64,000 nucleotides of DNA from Streptomyces sp. NRRL S-340 (GCF_000720185.1 NZ_JOIY01000010.1:273263-337262), one strand, 5' to 3'; positions 19,017-30,327 are shown, numbered from the stretch's first letter. Numbers and translations are program-made. Notes: a model not told the origin generated them from the sequence alone.

Positions 19017-20860
19017 CGTGGTTGCTCCCGGCTAATTTCCCCCGAATTTCCGGACACGACCAATGCGATATTACGCTCCGACTCGGATGGTCGTCGAGAC
19101 CCGCCGTCGTCATTGACGTTAAAGTAGTCGGAGTGGGCCGGGGTGACACCTTGGCCCGCGATGATCGGAGCAGGCCCGTCGTCAACCGCAAAGCGGTTTG
19201 CTCCGAACTCGTGGCTCGCAGGATCCGTCCCGAACCACAACTGATCGCCTGACGGATCAGCAAGGTAGGAGGGGATGGGCCCTCCCAGCAGGGCGACGGC
19301 CTCTGCCTTTGAGGGCAGTTTGGTCACGAGATCATTGTCTGCCGCACCGACGAACACGTGATTCTTGCCGACGTTCAGGTCCTGTGCGTGATCCGCACCT
19401 GTGCCGGGGCTGCCCACGAGGACGATGTCGTCGACACCCGGGATGCCGCCGTGGCGTTGAGCGGCCTGACCGACGGTGAATGACCCGTAAGAGTGGCCAA
19501 CTGCTGTGATGTGTGGGTCTGCGTGGTCGTTTGTGGCGGAGATTCCGGCCATGAACTGATTATAGTTGGTGGCTCCGGATTCGGCCTTATCTGCCCCCAT
19601 GACGTCGAAATTGCTAACATTCTGCGGCAAGTTGCTATCAAATCCTGCCTGCGGGGCATCGTAGCCGAGCCATGCGATCGAGGCGCTTGATGCATCAAAC
19701 GACTGGGCGTCAATGGCGATATCGCTGGCCCGTTTGAGGTCGCCTCCAGCGAAGCCTGCGTCCAACGATGTGTTGAGACCGGGGACGTAGGTGGAGACGT
19801 TCTTGGCGGTGTCCGGATTCCCGTAGGCCACGATCGCCCGACCGTTGCCTTCTGTGCCGATCCCCAACAGGTACATGGGAGGCATTTTTGGATCGTGCTC
19901 CAGGAGCTTGCGCTGAATCTCTTTCATGCCCTCCAGTTGCGACCGGGACTTCGCGTCATCCCGTCCTTCCAGCTGGGCGATCAACAGCTGGATGTTCTCG
20001 CGGTTAGCCTCATCGCGGGCCAGGGCGGGGACGCCGTCCAGGCTTCCCACCACCTCGGGAAACGCAGCAACGTACTCCTCGCGCTGCTCTTTGCTGAGGT
20101 GATCCCACCACTCCTTGCGCTCAGCGGGCGACTTGTCGAAGGGGATCTCCTTACCCAAGTACTTCTCCGCTGCGCCGCTGACTGCGTCGACGTCCGACCC
20201 CACATTCGCCCACGTCTTGATGTCGACTGTGAGACCAGGTGCCGCCTTGAGCTTGTCGAGCGCCGAGCTGTACCGCTCGTCGATGTCACAGGCTTCCCGC
20301 AGAGCTGTGGCTATGCGGTCAGCGATGTCTTGAGCCTTGGCACGCTGCGGATTTGGGCTCTTCAGAACGGGCGCATCCGGTCCGAGAGCAGGGTCGTACA
20401 TACCATTCCCGTCCCGGTACAGGCCGGGGTTTCCCACGCCGATGAGCCCGTTGTCGCCCATAACCGAACCGCCGGGGACCGCGCCGTCGGCCGGATATTC
20501 GATGCTGCCGTTGTCGTTGACGGTGTACCCGAGATTGGCGGCGTCATCGAGGGCGTCGCGCAACCGCCTTTGCGGGGAGCCGAGTTCGGCGGCCAGGCCG
20601 TCGAGTGTGCCCCGGATGAGGCCGGTCTCGGTGTGGATGTAGCGGTAGTTCTCGCTGAGGCGCTTCAGTCGCTTGACGGCCGAGCGTGCGGACTCGCTGT
20701 CCTGGGTCTTGGTGAGCTTGCCGGTCATGTCACCCTCAACGCTTTCGCGGGCGTGGTCGGCGAAGTTGGAGGTCCCGGCCCAGCCGTCGGCGGCGTCGGT
20801 TAGCTCCGACAGCTTGAGGTCGCGAAGCTGCTGCCAGGTCATTCCGGAGCTGGTGCCCAT
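19013..20860 (-). CDS. DUF1023-type alpha/beta-hydrolase, probable T7SS effector
   Basis: 615 residues. The N-terminal about 300 residues are mostly helical, like the WXG/LXG-type leaders of secreted actinobacterial proteins (MTWQQLRDLKLSELTDAADGW and long charged helices). The C-terminal part is the DUF1023 alpha/beta-hydrolase: GIGTEGNGRAIVAYGNPD, nucleophile elbow GHSYGS at about 453-458, acid region ADNDLVTKL and catalytic His in PAHSDYF near 573. Predicted lipase/esterase/peptidase-like enzyme; substrate unknown. Separated by 3 bases from the preceding small gene and overlapping the downstream lipoprotein gene, so part of one operon. Confidence 0.8.
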   Translation of the reverse strand: MGTSSGMTWQQLRDLKLSELTDAADGWAGTSNFADHARESVEGDMTGKLTKTQDSESARSAVKRLKRLSENYRYIHTETGLIRGTLDGLAAELGSPQRRLRDALDDAANLGYTVNDNGSIEYPADGAVPGGSVMGDNGLIGVGNPGLYRDGNGMYDPALGPDAPVLKSPNPQRAKAQDIADRIATALREACDIDERYSSALDKLKAAPGLTVDIKTWANVGSDVDAVSGAAEKYLGKEIPFDKSPAERKEWWDHLSKEQREEYVAAFPEVVGSLDGVPALARDEANRENIQLLIAQLEGRDDAKSRSQLEGMKEIQRKLLEHDPKMPPMYLLGIGTEGNGRAIVAYGNPDTAKNVSTYVPGLNTSLDAGFAGGDLKRASDIAIDAQSFDASSASIAWLGYDAPQAGFDSNLPQNVSNFDVMGADKAESGATNYNQFMAGISATNDHADPHITAVGHSYGSFTVGQAAQRHGGIPGVDDIVLVGSPGTGADHAQDLNVGKNHVFVGAADNDLVTKLPSKAEAVALLGGPIPSYLADPSGDQLWFGTDPASHEFGANRFAVDDGPAPIIAGQGVTPAHSDYFNVNDDGGSRRPSESERNIALVVSGNSGEISREQPR

Positions 20861-20863
20861 CGT

Positions 20864-21310
20864 CTACTCGCCCCTCCGAATGCCCGGCACCCTGACCGCC
20901 TCCGCTTTGTGGCTCACTTCGGCGTCGACTTCGCCGAGATCTACTGCTACCTGTCGCAGTTTGGGTTCAAGCGAGCTGCACTCGTCACGTACCCGGCCGA
21001 GACGGTCGTGCCATGACTTGTGCACGGCCTTGAGCGAGCCGAGGCTGGCCAAACCCGCGAGCCCGCCACCGATGCCTTCGTGGGTGCTTGTCAGGTCATC
21101 GCGTGCCGTGCTCGTACGGGTCTGCAGGTCCTCCGAGGTGCCAGCCGCCGTCGTCCATGGGCCGCCCTTGTGCTTGAGCGTGCCGTTGCCGCCGGCCCCG
21201 TCGGACTGCTTCGCGTGGCCGCCCGCCCTGGTAAGGCCGTTGAGGTTCATATGGGCGGAGTTCCGCTCGGCGGCGTGCGCCTTGAGCTGCTCCCACTCGT
21301 CCCATGCCAC
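20864..21310 (-). CDS. Small WXG-like helical protein
   Basis: 148 residues starting at GTG (VAWDEWEQLKAHAAERNSAHM), with GGAGG ten bases upstream. Two helical segments flank a Gly-rich middle that contains GGPWTTAAGTSEDLQ. The size, helical content and position directly before a DUF1023 hydrolase fit a small WXG100-like substrate or export partner of that hydrolase. No exact family assigned. Its stop is followed after 3 bases by the hydrolase ATG. Confidence 0.65.
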   Translation of the reverse strand: MAWDEWEQLKAHAAERNSAHMNLNGLTRAGGHAKQSDGAGGNGTLKHKGGPWTTAAGTSEDLQTRTSTARDDLTSTHEGIGGGLAGLASLGSLKAVHKSWHDRLGRVRDECSSLEPKLRQVAVDLGEVDAEVSHKAEAVRVPGIRRGE

Positions 21311-21511
21311 CGGCGATCGTCCTCCCCATATCCCGAGCTATGCTCAGGAGAGCCGCGTTCAACGTCGCTCGTGCGCTGTGCGGTTGCCGCGTCAGACTTT
21401 ACGGGTCAGGTGCGCTGCGTGACGTCTGCCGGATCACTCAAACCGGCGCTGAGTATCCGTACCTACCTCCTGCACCGTGCGTGGAACGCGCCCACCTGCT
21501 TCTGTCACGGC

Positions 21512-22771
21512 CTAAAACGATCGCCGACCGTCGGCGGGACCTTGGCCGTACTGGCTGATCGGGTCCCCCGCAGTGCCGGGCCGACGTCGACGCCGCGCGC
21601 CGACCACGGCCGCGGTTCCACCGAGCAACACGACCACGCCTGTACCGATGGCCACGCCGAGCGTGGTGGTCCCGCTGCCCTCCTTAGCCGCCGCGGCGCC
21701 GCCGCGACCATGCCCGGCAGCCGATGCCGACAGGGAAGGAGGCGCACTCGCCTTGGCCGGGAAGTCGGGCAACGGATACGTGTTGGCAGGGCCCGGATCT
21801 CCCGGGTTGGTCAGAGCGAGGCGGGGGCGAACAATGCCGTAGCCGATCGCGTCCGTACGCTTCGAGCCGTCCACCGGGGCGCCGATGGTGTTCAGCATGA
21901 CCCGCAAGACCTGGTTGTTCGTCCAGGTCGGGTGAGCGGACCAGATCAGAGCGGCACTCGCCGACGCCAACGCCGTGGCATCACTGGTGCCGTGTGACGT
22001 GCACAGACCGGTTCTGCCTCCGCAGGCCTCGACCATGTCCTCGCCCGGGGCGGCCATGTCGACCTGCGGCCCGAACTCGGACTCGGCCGTCTTCTTGAGG
22101 TTCTTCCCGATGGCCGCAACACCGACAGCGCCCGGAGTCGCCGCCGGGTACATCACCGGGTTGCCCTTGTCTCCGTCGTTGCCGACACCGGCGAAGACCA
22201 AGGCTCCCTTGTCCAGTGCATGCTTCACCGCACTGGTCAGCTCCGTTCCGCCGACGGTGGACGCCTGGGAGATGTTGATGACCTTCGCACCGTGGTCGCT
22301 GGCGTACCGGATTCCCGTGGCCATCGCCGTGGCGAACTCCTTGTCCGCCACGGCCGGATCGAGCTTCTCGACACGTGGCAGGCGGACGGGGAGGATCCTG
22401 GTCCCGGGTGCGAGGCCGAACGCCCCGTGCCCGCCGGCACGTGCTCCGGTAGCAGCGATGAAGCCGGCCATGCTGGTGCCGTGGCCTTCATAGTCGGTGT
22501 GCTCGTCACCACGTTCGGTGCTGGCCATGTCCTTGCCCGGCAGGATCCGGCCCGCCAGGTCGGGATGGTCCGCGTTCACCCCGGTGTCGAGGACCGCGAC
22601 GGTGATGCCCTTGCCGGTGCTGGTCTTCCACATCTGCTCGGCCTTCATCGCGTCCAGGAACCACTGCTGGCCGCGCACCGAATCGGCATGGGCGGGCAGG
22701 ACTGCCGCGCCCACGAGCAGCATTCCTGCAGCGGTGGTGAGTGCCCCGCGGCGGGCGGTGAAGCTCGGCAT
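21512..22771 (-). CDS. Mycosin-like subtilase (S8, MycP type)
   Basis: 419 residues. Signal peptide (about 1-30, ending PAHA), subtilisin triad Asp in VAVLDTGVNADHPDL (about 61), His in YEGHGTSMAG (about 96) and Ser in SHGTSDATALAS (about 260), a Pro/Ala linker, then one C-terminal transmembrane helix (GVAIGTGVVVLLGGTAAVV) followed by RRRRR. This architecture is that of mycosins, membrane-anchored proteases of type VII secretion. The ATG is chosen because the signal peptide begins there; the frame is open further upstream but overlaps the preceding gene. It lies 28 bases after the stop of the long WXG100 gene. It is the only mycosin seen in the window. Confidence 0.85.
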   Translation of the reverse strand: MPSFTARRGALTTAAGMLLVGAAVLPAHADSVRGQQWFLDAMKAEQMWKTSTGKGITVAVLDTGVNADHPDLAGRILPGKDMASTERGDEHTDYEGHGTSMAGFIAATGARAGGHGAFGLAPGTRILPVRLPRVEKLDPAVADKEFATAMATGIRYASDHGAKVINISQASTVGGTELTSAVKHALDKGALVFAGVGNDGDKGNPVMYPAATPGAVGVAAIGKNLKKTAESEFGPQVDMAAPGEDMVEACGGRTGLCTSHGTSDATALASASAALIWSAHPTWTNNQVLRVMLNTIGAPVDGSKRTDAIGYGIVRPRLALTNPGDPGPANTYPLPDFPAKASAPPSLSASAAGHGRGGAAAAKEGSGTTTLGVAIGTGVVVLLGGTAAVVGARRRRRPGTAGDPISQYGQGPADGRRSF

Positions 22772-22799
22772 GTGAAGCGGTCCGTTCCCTGCGAGACGG

Positions 22800-24440
22800 T
22801 CAGTCGACAGTGGGAGGCACGATACGGCGCCTGTCGGGCAGCCAGGTCTCCTCGTCCTCGGCGACGAATTCGGGACGCTGATCGCGGCGGTCCTTGTTGC
22901 GGCGCTTCTTGCCGTCACGCTGCGGAGTGCGGAGGCCGCCCGCGATCCCGTCACGCGATGCCGCCGTGCCCGGGACGGCACGCTCACCGGAGGCTGTACG
23001 GGCCGTGCGCTGGGCGGGAGGAGCGCCCATGACACCCCGCTCGGGAGCGGCAGTGCTGCCCGCAGGCGTCTGTCCCCGGGGCGCTGCTGTCCCTGCGAAG
23101 CCTTCGTTGCCCACGACGCCTCTTCCGGTGCCAGGACGGGGCACAGATCCGGGACGTCCCCCTGGCATCGAGCCGGTCATGCTGCGGCCTCCCGCTCGCC
23201 CGCCGGGCATGCTGCGCCCCATGGTGACCTGTCCCTCGGGTTCGCCACCGACAACGATGCCCCGGTACGGCATCGCCCTGCCCGTGGGCGGCTGCGAGGG
23301 ACGGCCGCCCACGATCCCCCGAGCACTGCCCGGAGTGCGTCCGTACTGCGCCGATGCGGTCGCGTGACCGGCACCGGGAGCGGTACGTCCGTCCTCAAAG
23401 CCGGGCATGCCCGTCCGGGGGCGGGCGGTTCCCTGATCCGGTGTGGGCGGACGGGTGGCACCGATGGTGCGGCCTTGTCCAGGGGCCTGCGACGGACGGG
23501 AAGGCAGCTTCGCCCCCGAGATCGTACCGGTGCGTCCCGTCGCCGGGCCGGTCATCGGCGGCACCGGCACGCTTGGCGTGCTCGGGCCGGACGTGGCCGG
23601 ACTGTGCGTGGGCAGCGGCGTAACACTTGTCGCGGTCGGCGTGTGCGTGGTGGGGAGAATCGCTGTCGAATCGATCCCGGTGTGCGGAACACTGGCGGGA
23701 TCCGCGTGCAGAGTGCCGCCTGCAGACACCCCACCGGCATGACCCGTCACTGTGCCCTGCGGCGCATGGCCCGGCGTCCCCTCGGACGCAATGCCGGCAT
23801 GGCCTGTGACTCCTGCGCTGGACACCGCGCCAGACGGAGCCGACCCAGTAGCGGTCCCCGGGAAGGCCGTGTCCTTGCCAGATCCGACGCTCTTGGAGCC
23901 CTTCGGTACGATCGCGGCCGGTGGCGGCGGGATCGTCGGCTTCTTCAGTGCCGTGATCTGTTCCGCTGACAGCTGGTACGCCTGCCCCAGCTTCGTCATC
24001 TCGTCCGCGGTCTGCTGGCGCACCTGCTCCTTCTGCGCGGTCGCCTTCGCCAGGATGCCCGCCGAATCAGGGTCGTGTGGCGCCGCCTTCGCCGCATCGA
24101 TGTTCGCCTGGGCCCCACCGTCGTCACGGGGTACCGACGCCTTCGCACGGGCGATCGCGTCCGCGGCGTGTGACAGGTACATGCCCGAATCGTTGGCGTA
24201 GTCCACGACCCGCAGCGTGGCGTTGGCGAAGTCTCCACTCCACGTGCGGAAGGAGTCGGCGCCCTGTCCCTTCCACTCCACATACTGCGGACGGGTCTTG
24301 AGTTCACCGGCGATCTTCTCGATCTCCTTGGCAGCCGCGAGGAACTTTTCCGCCCCAGCCTGCAGGTCATTGGCGTTCGCCTCATCGAGCCACGCCAGCA
24401 TCTCCTCATGGGACATGTCCGCGAACGGATCGGCGCCCAT
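22800..24440 (-). CDS. Long WXG100-type protein with Pro/Gly-rich tail
   Basis: 546 residues. The first about 190 residues are two long helices with a W-x-G hairpin (VEWKGQGADSFRTWSGDFANATLR), the hallmark of WXG100 secretion substrates, plus a further helix (EMTKLGQAYQLSAEQITALKKP). The middle 300 residues are low-complexity Pro/Gly/Thr/Ala. The tail carries the charged motif FVAEDEETWLPDRRRIVPPTVD, typical at the C-terminus of long Streptomyces WXG proteins. Probably exported and surface-exposed. Overlaps the preceding gene by one base (TGATG) and is the paralogue of the broken gene at 26801-27265. Confidence 0.8.
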   Translation of the reverse strand: MGADPFADMSHEEMLAWLDEANANDLQAGAEKFLAAAKEIEKIAGELKTRPQYVEWKGQGADSFRTWSGDFANATLRVVDYANDSGMYLSHAADAIARAKASVPRDDGGAQANIDAAKAAPHDPDSAGILAKATAQKEQVRQQTADEMTKLGQAYQLSAEQITALKKPTIPPPPAAIVPKGSKSVGSGKDTAFPGTATGSAPSGAVSSAGVTGHAGIASEGTPGHAPQGTVTGHAGGVSAGGTLHADPASVPHTGIDSTAILPTTHTPTATSVTPLPTHSPATSGPSTPSVPVPPMTGPATGRTGTISGAKLPSRPSQAPGQGRTIGATRPPTPDQGTARPRTGMPGFEDGRTAPGAGHATASAQYGRTPGSARGIVGGRPSQPPTGRAMPYRGIVVGGEPEGQVTMGRSMPGGRAGGRSMTGSMPGGRPGSVPRPGTGRGVVGNEGFAGTAAPRGQTPAGSTAAPERGVMGAPPAQRTARTASGERAVPGTAASRDGIAGGLRTPQRDGKKRRNKDRRDQRPEFVAEDEETWLPDRRRIVPPTVD

Positions 24441-24970
24441 CAGATGCCACCCGCAGTCTCGGCGTCCGGCGCCTCGGCCGAGGACTTCCGACCGCCCGGC
24501 CCGCCACTGTGCTCGCCCGCCTGGTGGGGCAGATCGGGCGTGTACTCGGCGCCGAAGTTCTTCTTCGCCTCCGCGTGGATGGCGTTGAGCCGGTCACGGA
24601 CATCCGCATCCACGTTCTCGTATCCCTGGTGCGAAGCGAGCACCGCGAGCCCCATGCCCTCGATCGAGTCCGAGACCAGCTTGGACAGCTCCTCCAGCGA
24701 CTCGACCATCGTGGCGTGCGCGGTGTACAGCCTGTCAGCCGGATGCCACACCCCTGCCCCGCCGCCGTAGCTGGCGCGGGTCGGCTGGTCCATGCCCACG
24801 TGATGCGCGCTGGCCGGCGACTGCTTGAGGTCTTGGACGAGCTGGTCGATGCGCTTTTGGAACCTCGTGAACGACGTCAGCTCCGTCATCAGGTCCTGGG
24901 CGGCACCTGCGGCGTCCTTCACCGCGTCGAAAGCCCCCGACGCCCATGAGCTGTTGTCCCCCATGGGCAC
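24440..24970 (-). CDS. WXG-type protein, first gene of module A
   Basis: 176 residues, alpha-helical, no signal peptide. Conserved with the protein at 27265-27786: SSW-SG-FD near the start, FTRFQKRIDQLVQDLKQSPASAHHVG and VLASHQGYENVDADVRDRL. Probable partner of the long WXG protein for type VII export. GTG start at 24970 with AGGAGG four bases upstream; an ATG two codons in is an alternative. The palindrome about 70 bases upstream is probably its operator. Confidence 0.75.
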   Translation of the reverse strand: MPMGDNSSWASGAFDAVKDAAGAAQDLMTELTSFTRFQKRIDQLVQDLKQSPASAHHVGMDQPTRASYGGGAGVWHPADRLYTAHATMVESLEELSKLVSDSIEGMGLAVLASHQGYENVDADVRDRLNAIHAEAKKNFGAEYTPDLPHQAGEHSGGPGGRKSSAEAPDAETAGGI

Positions 24971-25402
24971 ATGACCTCCTCAGACACATCCCGTGGCCTG
25001 CAAGCCAACTACCGTGACTGTATTGGCGTCCTGACCAAAGCGCCTGAGTACCGGTACTCAGGCGCCTCACCAGGCAGGAATTGGCGCGAAGCCAACCCGT
25101 GGCGGCCGACCAAGCCCGGTGGCCCGCCCCGCGCCGCCCGCGCATGCCCCACAAGGGCAGGCCGATCCTCCACGACCTGAAGCGCGGAGGAACATGCCCA
25201 GAGGCATCAGGGCGCGGCTATCCGCACCGCTACGGAGACATCGCCGATCACGCGGTCAGCACCACGAGCTTCCTCACGAGCCACGGCGGTGCACCCCCTG
25301 TCCCACGTCACCTTGTAGCCAAAAGAGGCGTCTTCAACGTCCGAGAGGCGTCCTGAGCCCTCACCCGAACGCCTCTCGTCACCTAGACTGCATCGCCGCT
25401 GC
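24971..25402 (-). promoter_or_regulatory. Promoter region of module A with a 26-bp perfect palindrome
   Basis: No gene. A 26-bp perfect palindrome at 25040-25065 is centred on GAGTAC-CG-GTACTC. The block just downstream on the minus strand (AGGACGCCA-TA--GT-CAC) is conserved at the same distance in module B; TACAGT here and TATTGT there are candidate -10 boxes that would put the palindrome over or next to the -35. The rest (25070-25400) shows nothing identifiable. Confidence 0.55.
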
Positions 25403-25549
25403 TCAAGCCGGCTTCTTCACACTCAGCGGCAGCAGCTTCCGCCCCGTAGGGCCGATCTGGATGGACGTGTCCATCGCCGGGCACACCCCGCAGTCGAAGC
25501 ACGGCGTCCAGCGGCAGTCCTCGACCTCCGTCTCGTCGAGGGCGTCCAG
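25403..25549 (-). pseudogene. Duplicate 3' end of the radical SAM gene
   Basis: Codons for the C-terminus of the TIGR03960-type radical SAM protein (LDALDETEVEDCRW, CFDCGVCP, then MDTSIQIGPTGRKLLPLSVKK and PA-stop), with no start and no upstream part. The segment 25407-25547 matches 28343-28483 with only two differences in 141 bases. It is a direct repeat lying between modules A and B. Confidence 0.85.
25407..25547. repeat. 141-bp direct repeat, left copy
   Basis: Matches 28343-28483 in the same orientation. The differences seen are near the left end (GCCCCGTAGGG against GGCCCGTCGGG). The two copies bracket module B exactly, as attachment sites or recombination endpoints would. Confidence 0.9.
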
Positions 25550-25660
25550 CCCGGGCCCCTGGCGCATCCTGTGGCAGGAAAGATACGGCGAGACCGGCCG
25601 CGGCGACGTCCGTCAGCACTGCTGCCCGGTCTTTAGAATGACGGGGTACGAGGAGCCGCG

Positions 25661-26230
25661 TCACCTCTCGTCAGAGATGTTCGTGCCCGCCGGCGCCCGA
25701 TAGCAACGTGAATTCACATCCACAGTGATGATCTGCTTCAGGTTTCCCGAGCGTTTCTTCGCCCACTCGATCGCGACAGCGTGATGCGTCTTCTCGTTGA
25801 CTGCGATGATTTCCGGGTTGCGGGCCATCGACTTCGTCTCGCCGTCCTTGGTGATTCTCCAGCCGTGCGCGGGAAGTTCTTTGCGAAGGTTGTCCATGGC
25901 CTGCTGGAAGGTTCCCGATTTCAGGTCGTAGACGGACCACGGGTGATGAATCGAGTAGTATTTCTCCATGTCGGGGTCGACGGCGTCGCAATTATTCACT
26001 GCGGCGCTGGGCTCCGTAACTTTTCCCTTTACACCCATCCAGTCCAGGAGTCCGCCGGAGACGTCGTTGACCTCGTCCTTCGAGGCCTGAATCGCCTGCT
26101 CCTGCGGCTTGTAACCGAGCTTTTCTTCGTCACTCTTGGAATCCACAGATGCACACCCTGTCAATACGAGGGAGGCGGCCGCAAGGGCGGACAATTTCGC
26201 CAGCGACCCGCTCCTCCACGCCACATTCAC
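25661..26230 (-). CDS. Lipoprotein of module B
   Basis: 189 residues from GTG 26230 (GAGGA ten bases upstream): signal SLAKLSALAAASLVLTGC with lipobox LTGC, then a polar mature domain with two more Cys (NNCDAVDP and NSRCYRAP). An earlier TTG at 26245 is possible but less likely because it would remove the natural SD spacing. The upstream gene ends four bases before the chosen start. Its C-terminus is duplicated at 18276-18362. It resembles the module A lipoprotein in size and position but not clearly in sequence. Possible immunity or partner protein of the hydrolase. Confidence 0.7.
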   Translation of the reverse strand: MNVAWRSGSLAKLSALAAASLVLTGCASVDSKSDEEKLGYKPQEQAIQASKDEVNDVSGGLLDWMGVKGKVTEPSAAVNNCDAVDPDMEKYYSIHHPWSVYDLKSGTFQQAMDNLRKELPAHGWRITKDGETKSMARNPEIIAVNEKTHHAVAIEWAKKRSGNLKQIITVDVNSRCYRAPAGTNISDER

Positions 26231-26234
26231 CCAG

Positions 26235-26800
26235 TTAATCCTCAACAGTTACACCTTCATAGTCGCCCACGATGACACGAGCCTGATTCTTCAACGCTTC
26301 TGACGGGTTTCCGTTCTTGGCGACATCCCAGTACGCTCCATGTCCCCCGCCGTCCGTCTTCATGACAGTCGACCCGAAACTGTCATCGGTGGGAATCGTG
26401 AAGTCACCTCCGAGCCCGACGAGCCTACCGCCGCCGGTAACGAAATCATCGTCGCCGGTTCCTTGCATTGCCCACATGTGGTGCGGATCGATACCGAGGT
26501 CACCGGAACGGGCCGCCTGCATGCCGGGGCTCCCTGCCACGACCACGTCGTCGGCGGCGAGCGGGCCGTCCAGGAACGATCCCGCTTTAGCTGCGTCCCC
26601 GATCACTGTCGAGCCGTAGCTGTGCCCGATCAGTGTCGTGTGCCCAAGATTATTGGGGCCCGACTCGGTCTGGTGGGCGACGCGGGTTCCGTCCATGAAT
26701 TCCCGCAGAGTCGGCCCGGCCTTTTCCGCGTACGAGTCATGGATGGCTTGCGGGATGATGTCGCCCTTGTGTCCGGGATATGCCGAGCGTGGGGCTGGTC
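26235..26800 (-). pseudogene. Truncated DUF1023 alpha/beta-hydrolase
   Basis: The C-terminal part of a hydrolase homologous to the one at 19013-20860: GHKGDIIPQAIHDSY, nucleophile elbow LIGHSYGSTVIGDAA, VVVAGSPGMQA, the acid region GDDDFVTGGG and GGHGAYWD with the probable catalytic His. The helical N-terminus and the first strands are missing. At about 26800 the frame runs directly into the out-of-frame end of the long WXG gene, so a deletion fused the two. An internal ATG at 26696 could start a 153-residue protein, but that would lack the first core strands of the fold. Confidence 0.75.
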
Positions 26801-27265
26801 GTAAGCCTGTCCGAGCTTGGTCATCTCGTCGGCTGCCTGCTGACGCAACTACTCCTTGTGCGCGGTCGCCTTCGCAAGGATCTTCGCCGTGTCCGGGTCT
26901 TTGGGAACGGCCTTCGCGGCGTCGATGCCGGCCTGCGCGTCACCGTCTTCGCGCGGGATCGACGCCTTGGTACGAGCGATGGCATCGGCAGCGTGAGAGA
27001 GGAAGGTGCCGGAGCCGTAGCTGTAGTCAGCGATCCGCAAGGTGGCGTTGGCCAGATCCCCGCCCCAGGCGCGGAAGGCATCGGCGCCCAGGCCCTTCCA
27101 CTCCACGTACTGTGGGCGGATCTTGAGCTCGGTGGCGATCTTCTCGATCTCCTCGGCCGCCGCGAGCAGCCTGTCCGCACCGGCCTGGACGATGGCCGGA
27201 TCGGCTCTGTCGAGCCACGCCAGCATCTCCGCGTGCGACATGTCGGCGAACGGATCGTCACCCAT
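26801..27265 (-). pseudogene. Broken long WXG100 gene of module B
   Basis: Starts MGDDPFADMSHAEMLAWLDRAD like its paralogue at 22800-24440 and keeps the hairpin VEWKGLGADAFRAW. After ATAHKE the codon at 26849-26851 is TAG where the paralogue has CAG (KEQVRQQTADEM), so translation stops after 138 residues. Homology continues beyond the stop (LRQQAADEMTKLGQAY) to about 26801, where it is cut by a deletion; the Pro/Gly-rich tail, mycosin and small-protein genes are absent. The 138-residue product may still fold as a WXG100 hairpin. Confidence 0.8.
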
Positions 27266-27786
27266 CAGATCCCTCCGGCGGTCTCGCCGCCCGCCGTGTC
27301 CGGCGTCGGCGTGCTGGTCCGGTCGCCGTGCTGGTCTCCCGTCCGCTGCTTGGCCAGGCCGGGCACGTACTTGCCGCCGAAGTTCTTCTCGGCCTCCGCC
27401 GTGATGGCGTGCAGCCGGTCGCGGACGTCGGCGTCCACGTTCTCGTAACCCCTGTGTGAGGCGAGGACCGCGACGCTCATGCCCTCGATCGAATCCGAGA
27501 GCATCTCGGACAGCTTCTCCAGCTCGCTGATCACCTTGGTGTGCGCGGTGCCGAGCGTGTCGGCCGAACCCCACGTGCCGTCGCCTCCGCCGAAGTGCAC
27601 ACGGCCAGGCTGGTCCTTCCCCACCTGGTGGGCACCGGCCGGCGACTGCTTGAGGTCATGGATGAGGGCGTCGATGCGCTTCTGGAACGCGGTGAACGAC
27701 GTCGGCTCCGTCATCACGCCCGCAGCGGCACCCGCCGCCATGTCGAAGACGCCCGACATCCATGAACTGCCGCCCCCCGTGGACAC
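27265..27786 (-). CDS. WXG-type protein, first gene of module B
   Basis: 173 residues, paralogous along its whole length to the protein at 24440-24970 (FTAFQKRIDALIHDLKQSPAGAHQVG; VLASHRGYENVDADVRDRL; both end ETAGGI). GTG start with GGAGG four bases upstream, as in module A. Its stop overlaps the ATG of the following broken WXG100 gene by one base. The frame is intact, so it may still be made although its downstream partners are damaged. Confidence 0.7.
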   Translation of the reverse strand: MSTGGGSSWMSGVFDMAAGAAAGVMTEPTSFTAFQKRIDALIHDLKQSPAGAHQVGKDQPGRVHFGGGDGTWGSADTLGTAHTKVISELEKLSEMLSDSIEGMSVAVLASHRGYENVDADVRDRLHAITAEAEKNFGGKYVPGLAKQRTGDQHGDRTSTPTPDTAGGETAGGI

Positions 27787-28054
27787 GTACCCTCCAAACA
27801 CGCTCCGTAGCGCACCGGCCGACTCCAGTGACAATAGTGGCGTCCTGCTACAGAGCACTTGAGTACGCGTACTCAAACCTCTCCCCCGTGCGACAACTGG
27901 CACGAAGCCGTCCCCCAGCGGCCGAGGATGCCCGGTGGGGCTCGGCGGCCGCCCCCTGCACCTGGAGAGCGGGGCGTCTGCGGTGCGGTAGACGTCCCGG
28001 CAGTCGTTCTCGTCGCACCCGCCGTTCTCAGCACCGGTCAGCCAGGTCAGCTCG

Positions 28055-30211
<2,157 letters not shown>

Positions 30212-30292
30212 CGCGGGGAACTTTCGTGAGCTGACAGGGGGGACCCTCAAGCCTAACCCGGCCGGAGGGCTGCCCCGAACGGCCGCGGTACC

Positions 30293-30327
30293 GGCCGGCG
30301 GCGGCCCCCGACGGGCCGGCGCCGGCC
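30293..30327 (-). terminator. Hairpin after rodA
   Basis: 15-bp arms (30293-30307 and 30313-30327) with one mismatch and a 5-base loop, 13 bases past the rodA stop and before the radical SAM start. GC-rich, no U-tract. Confidence 0.55.
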
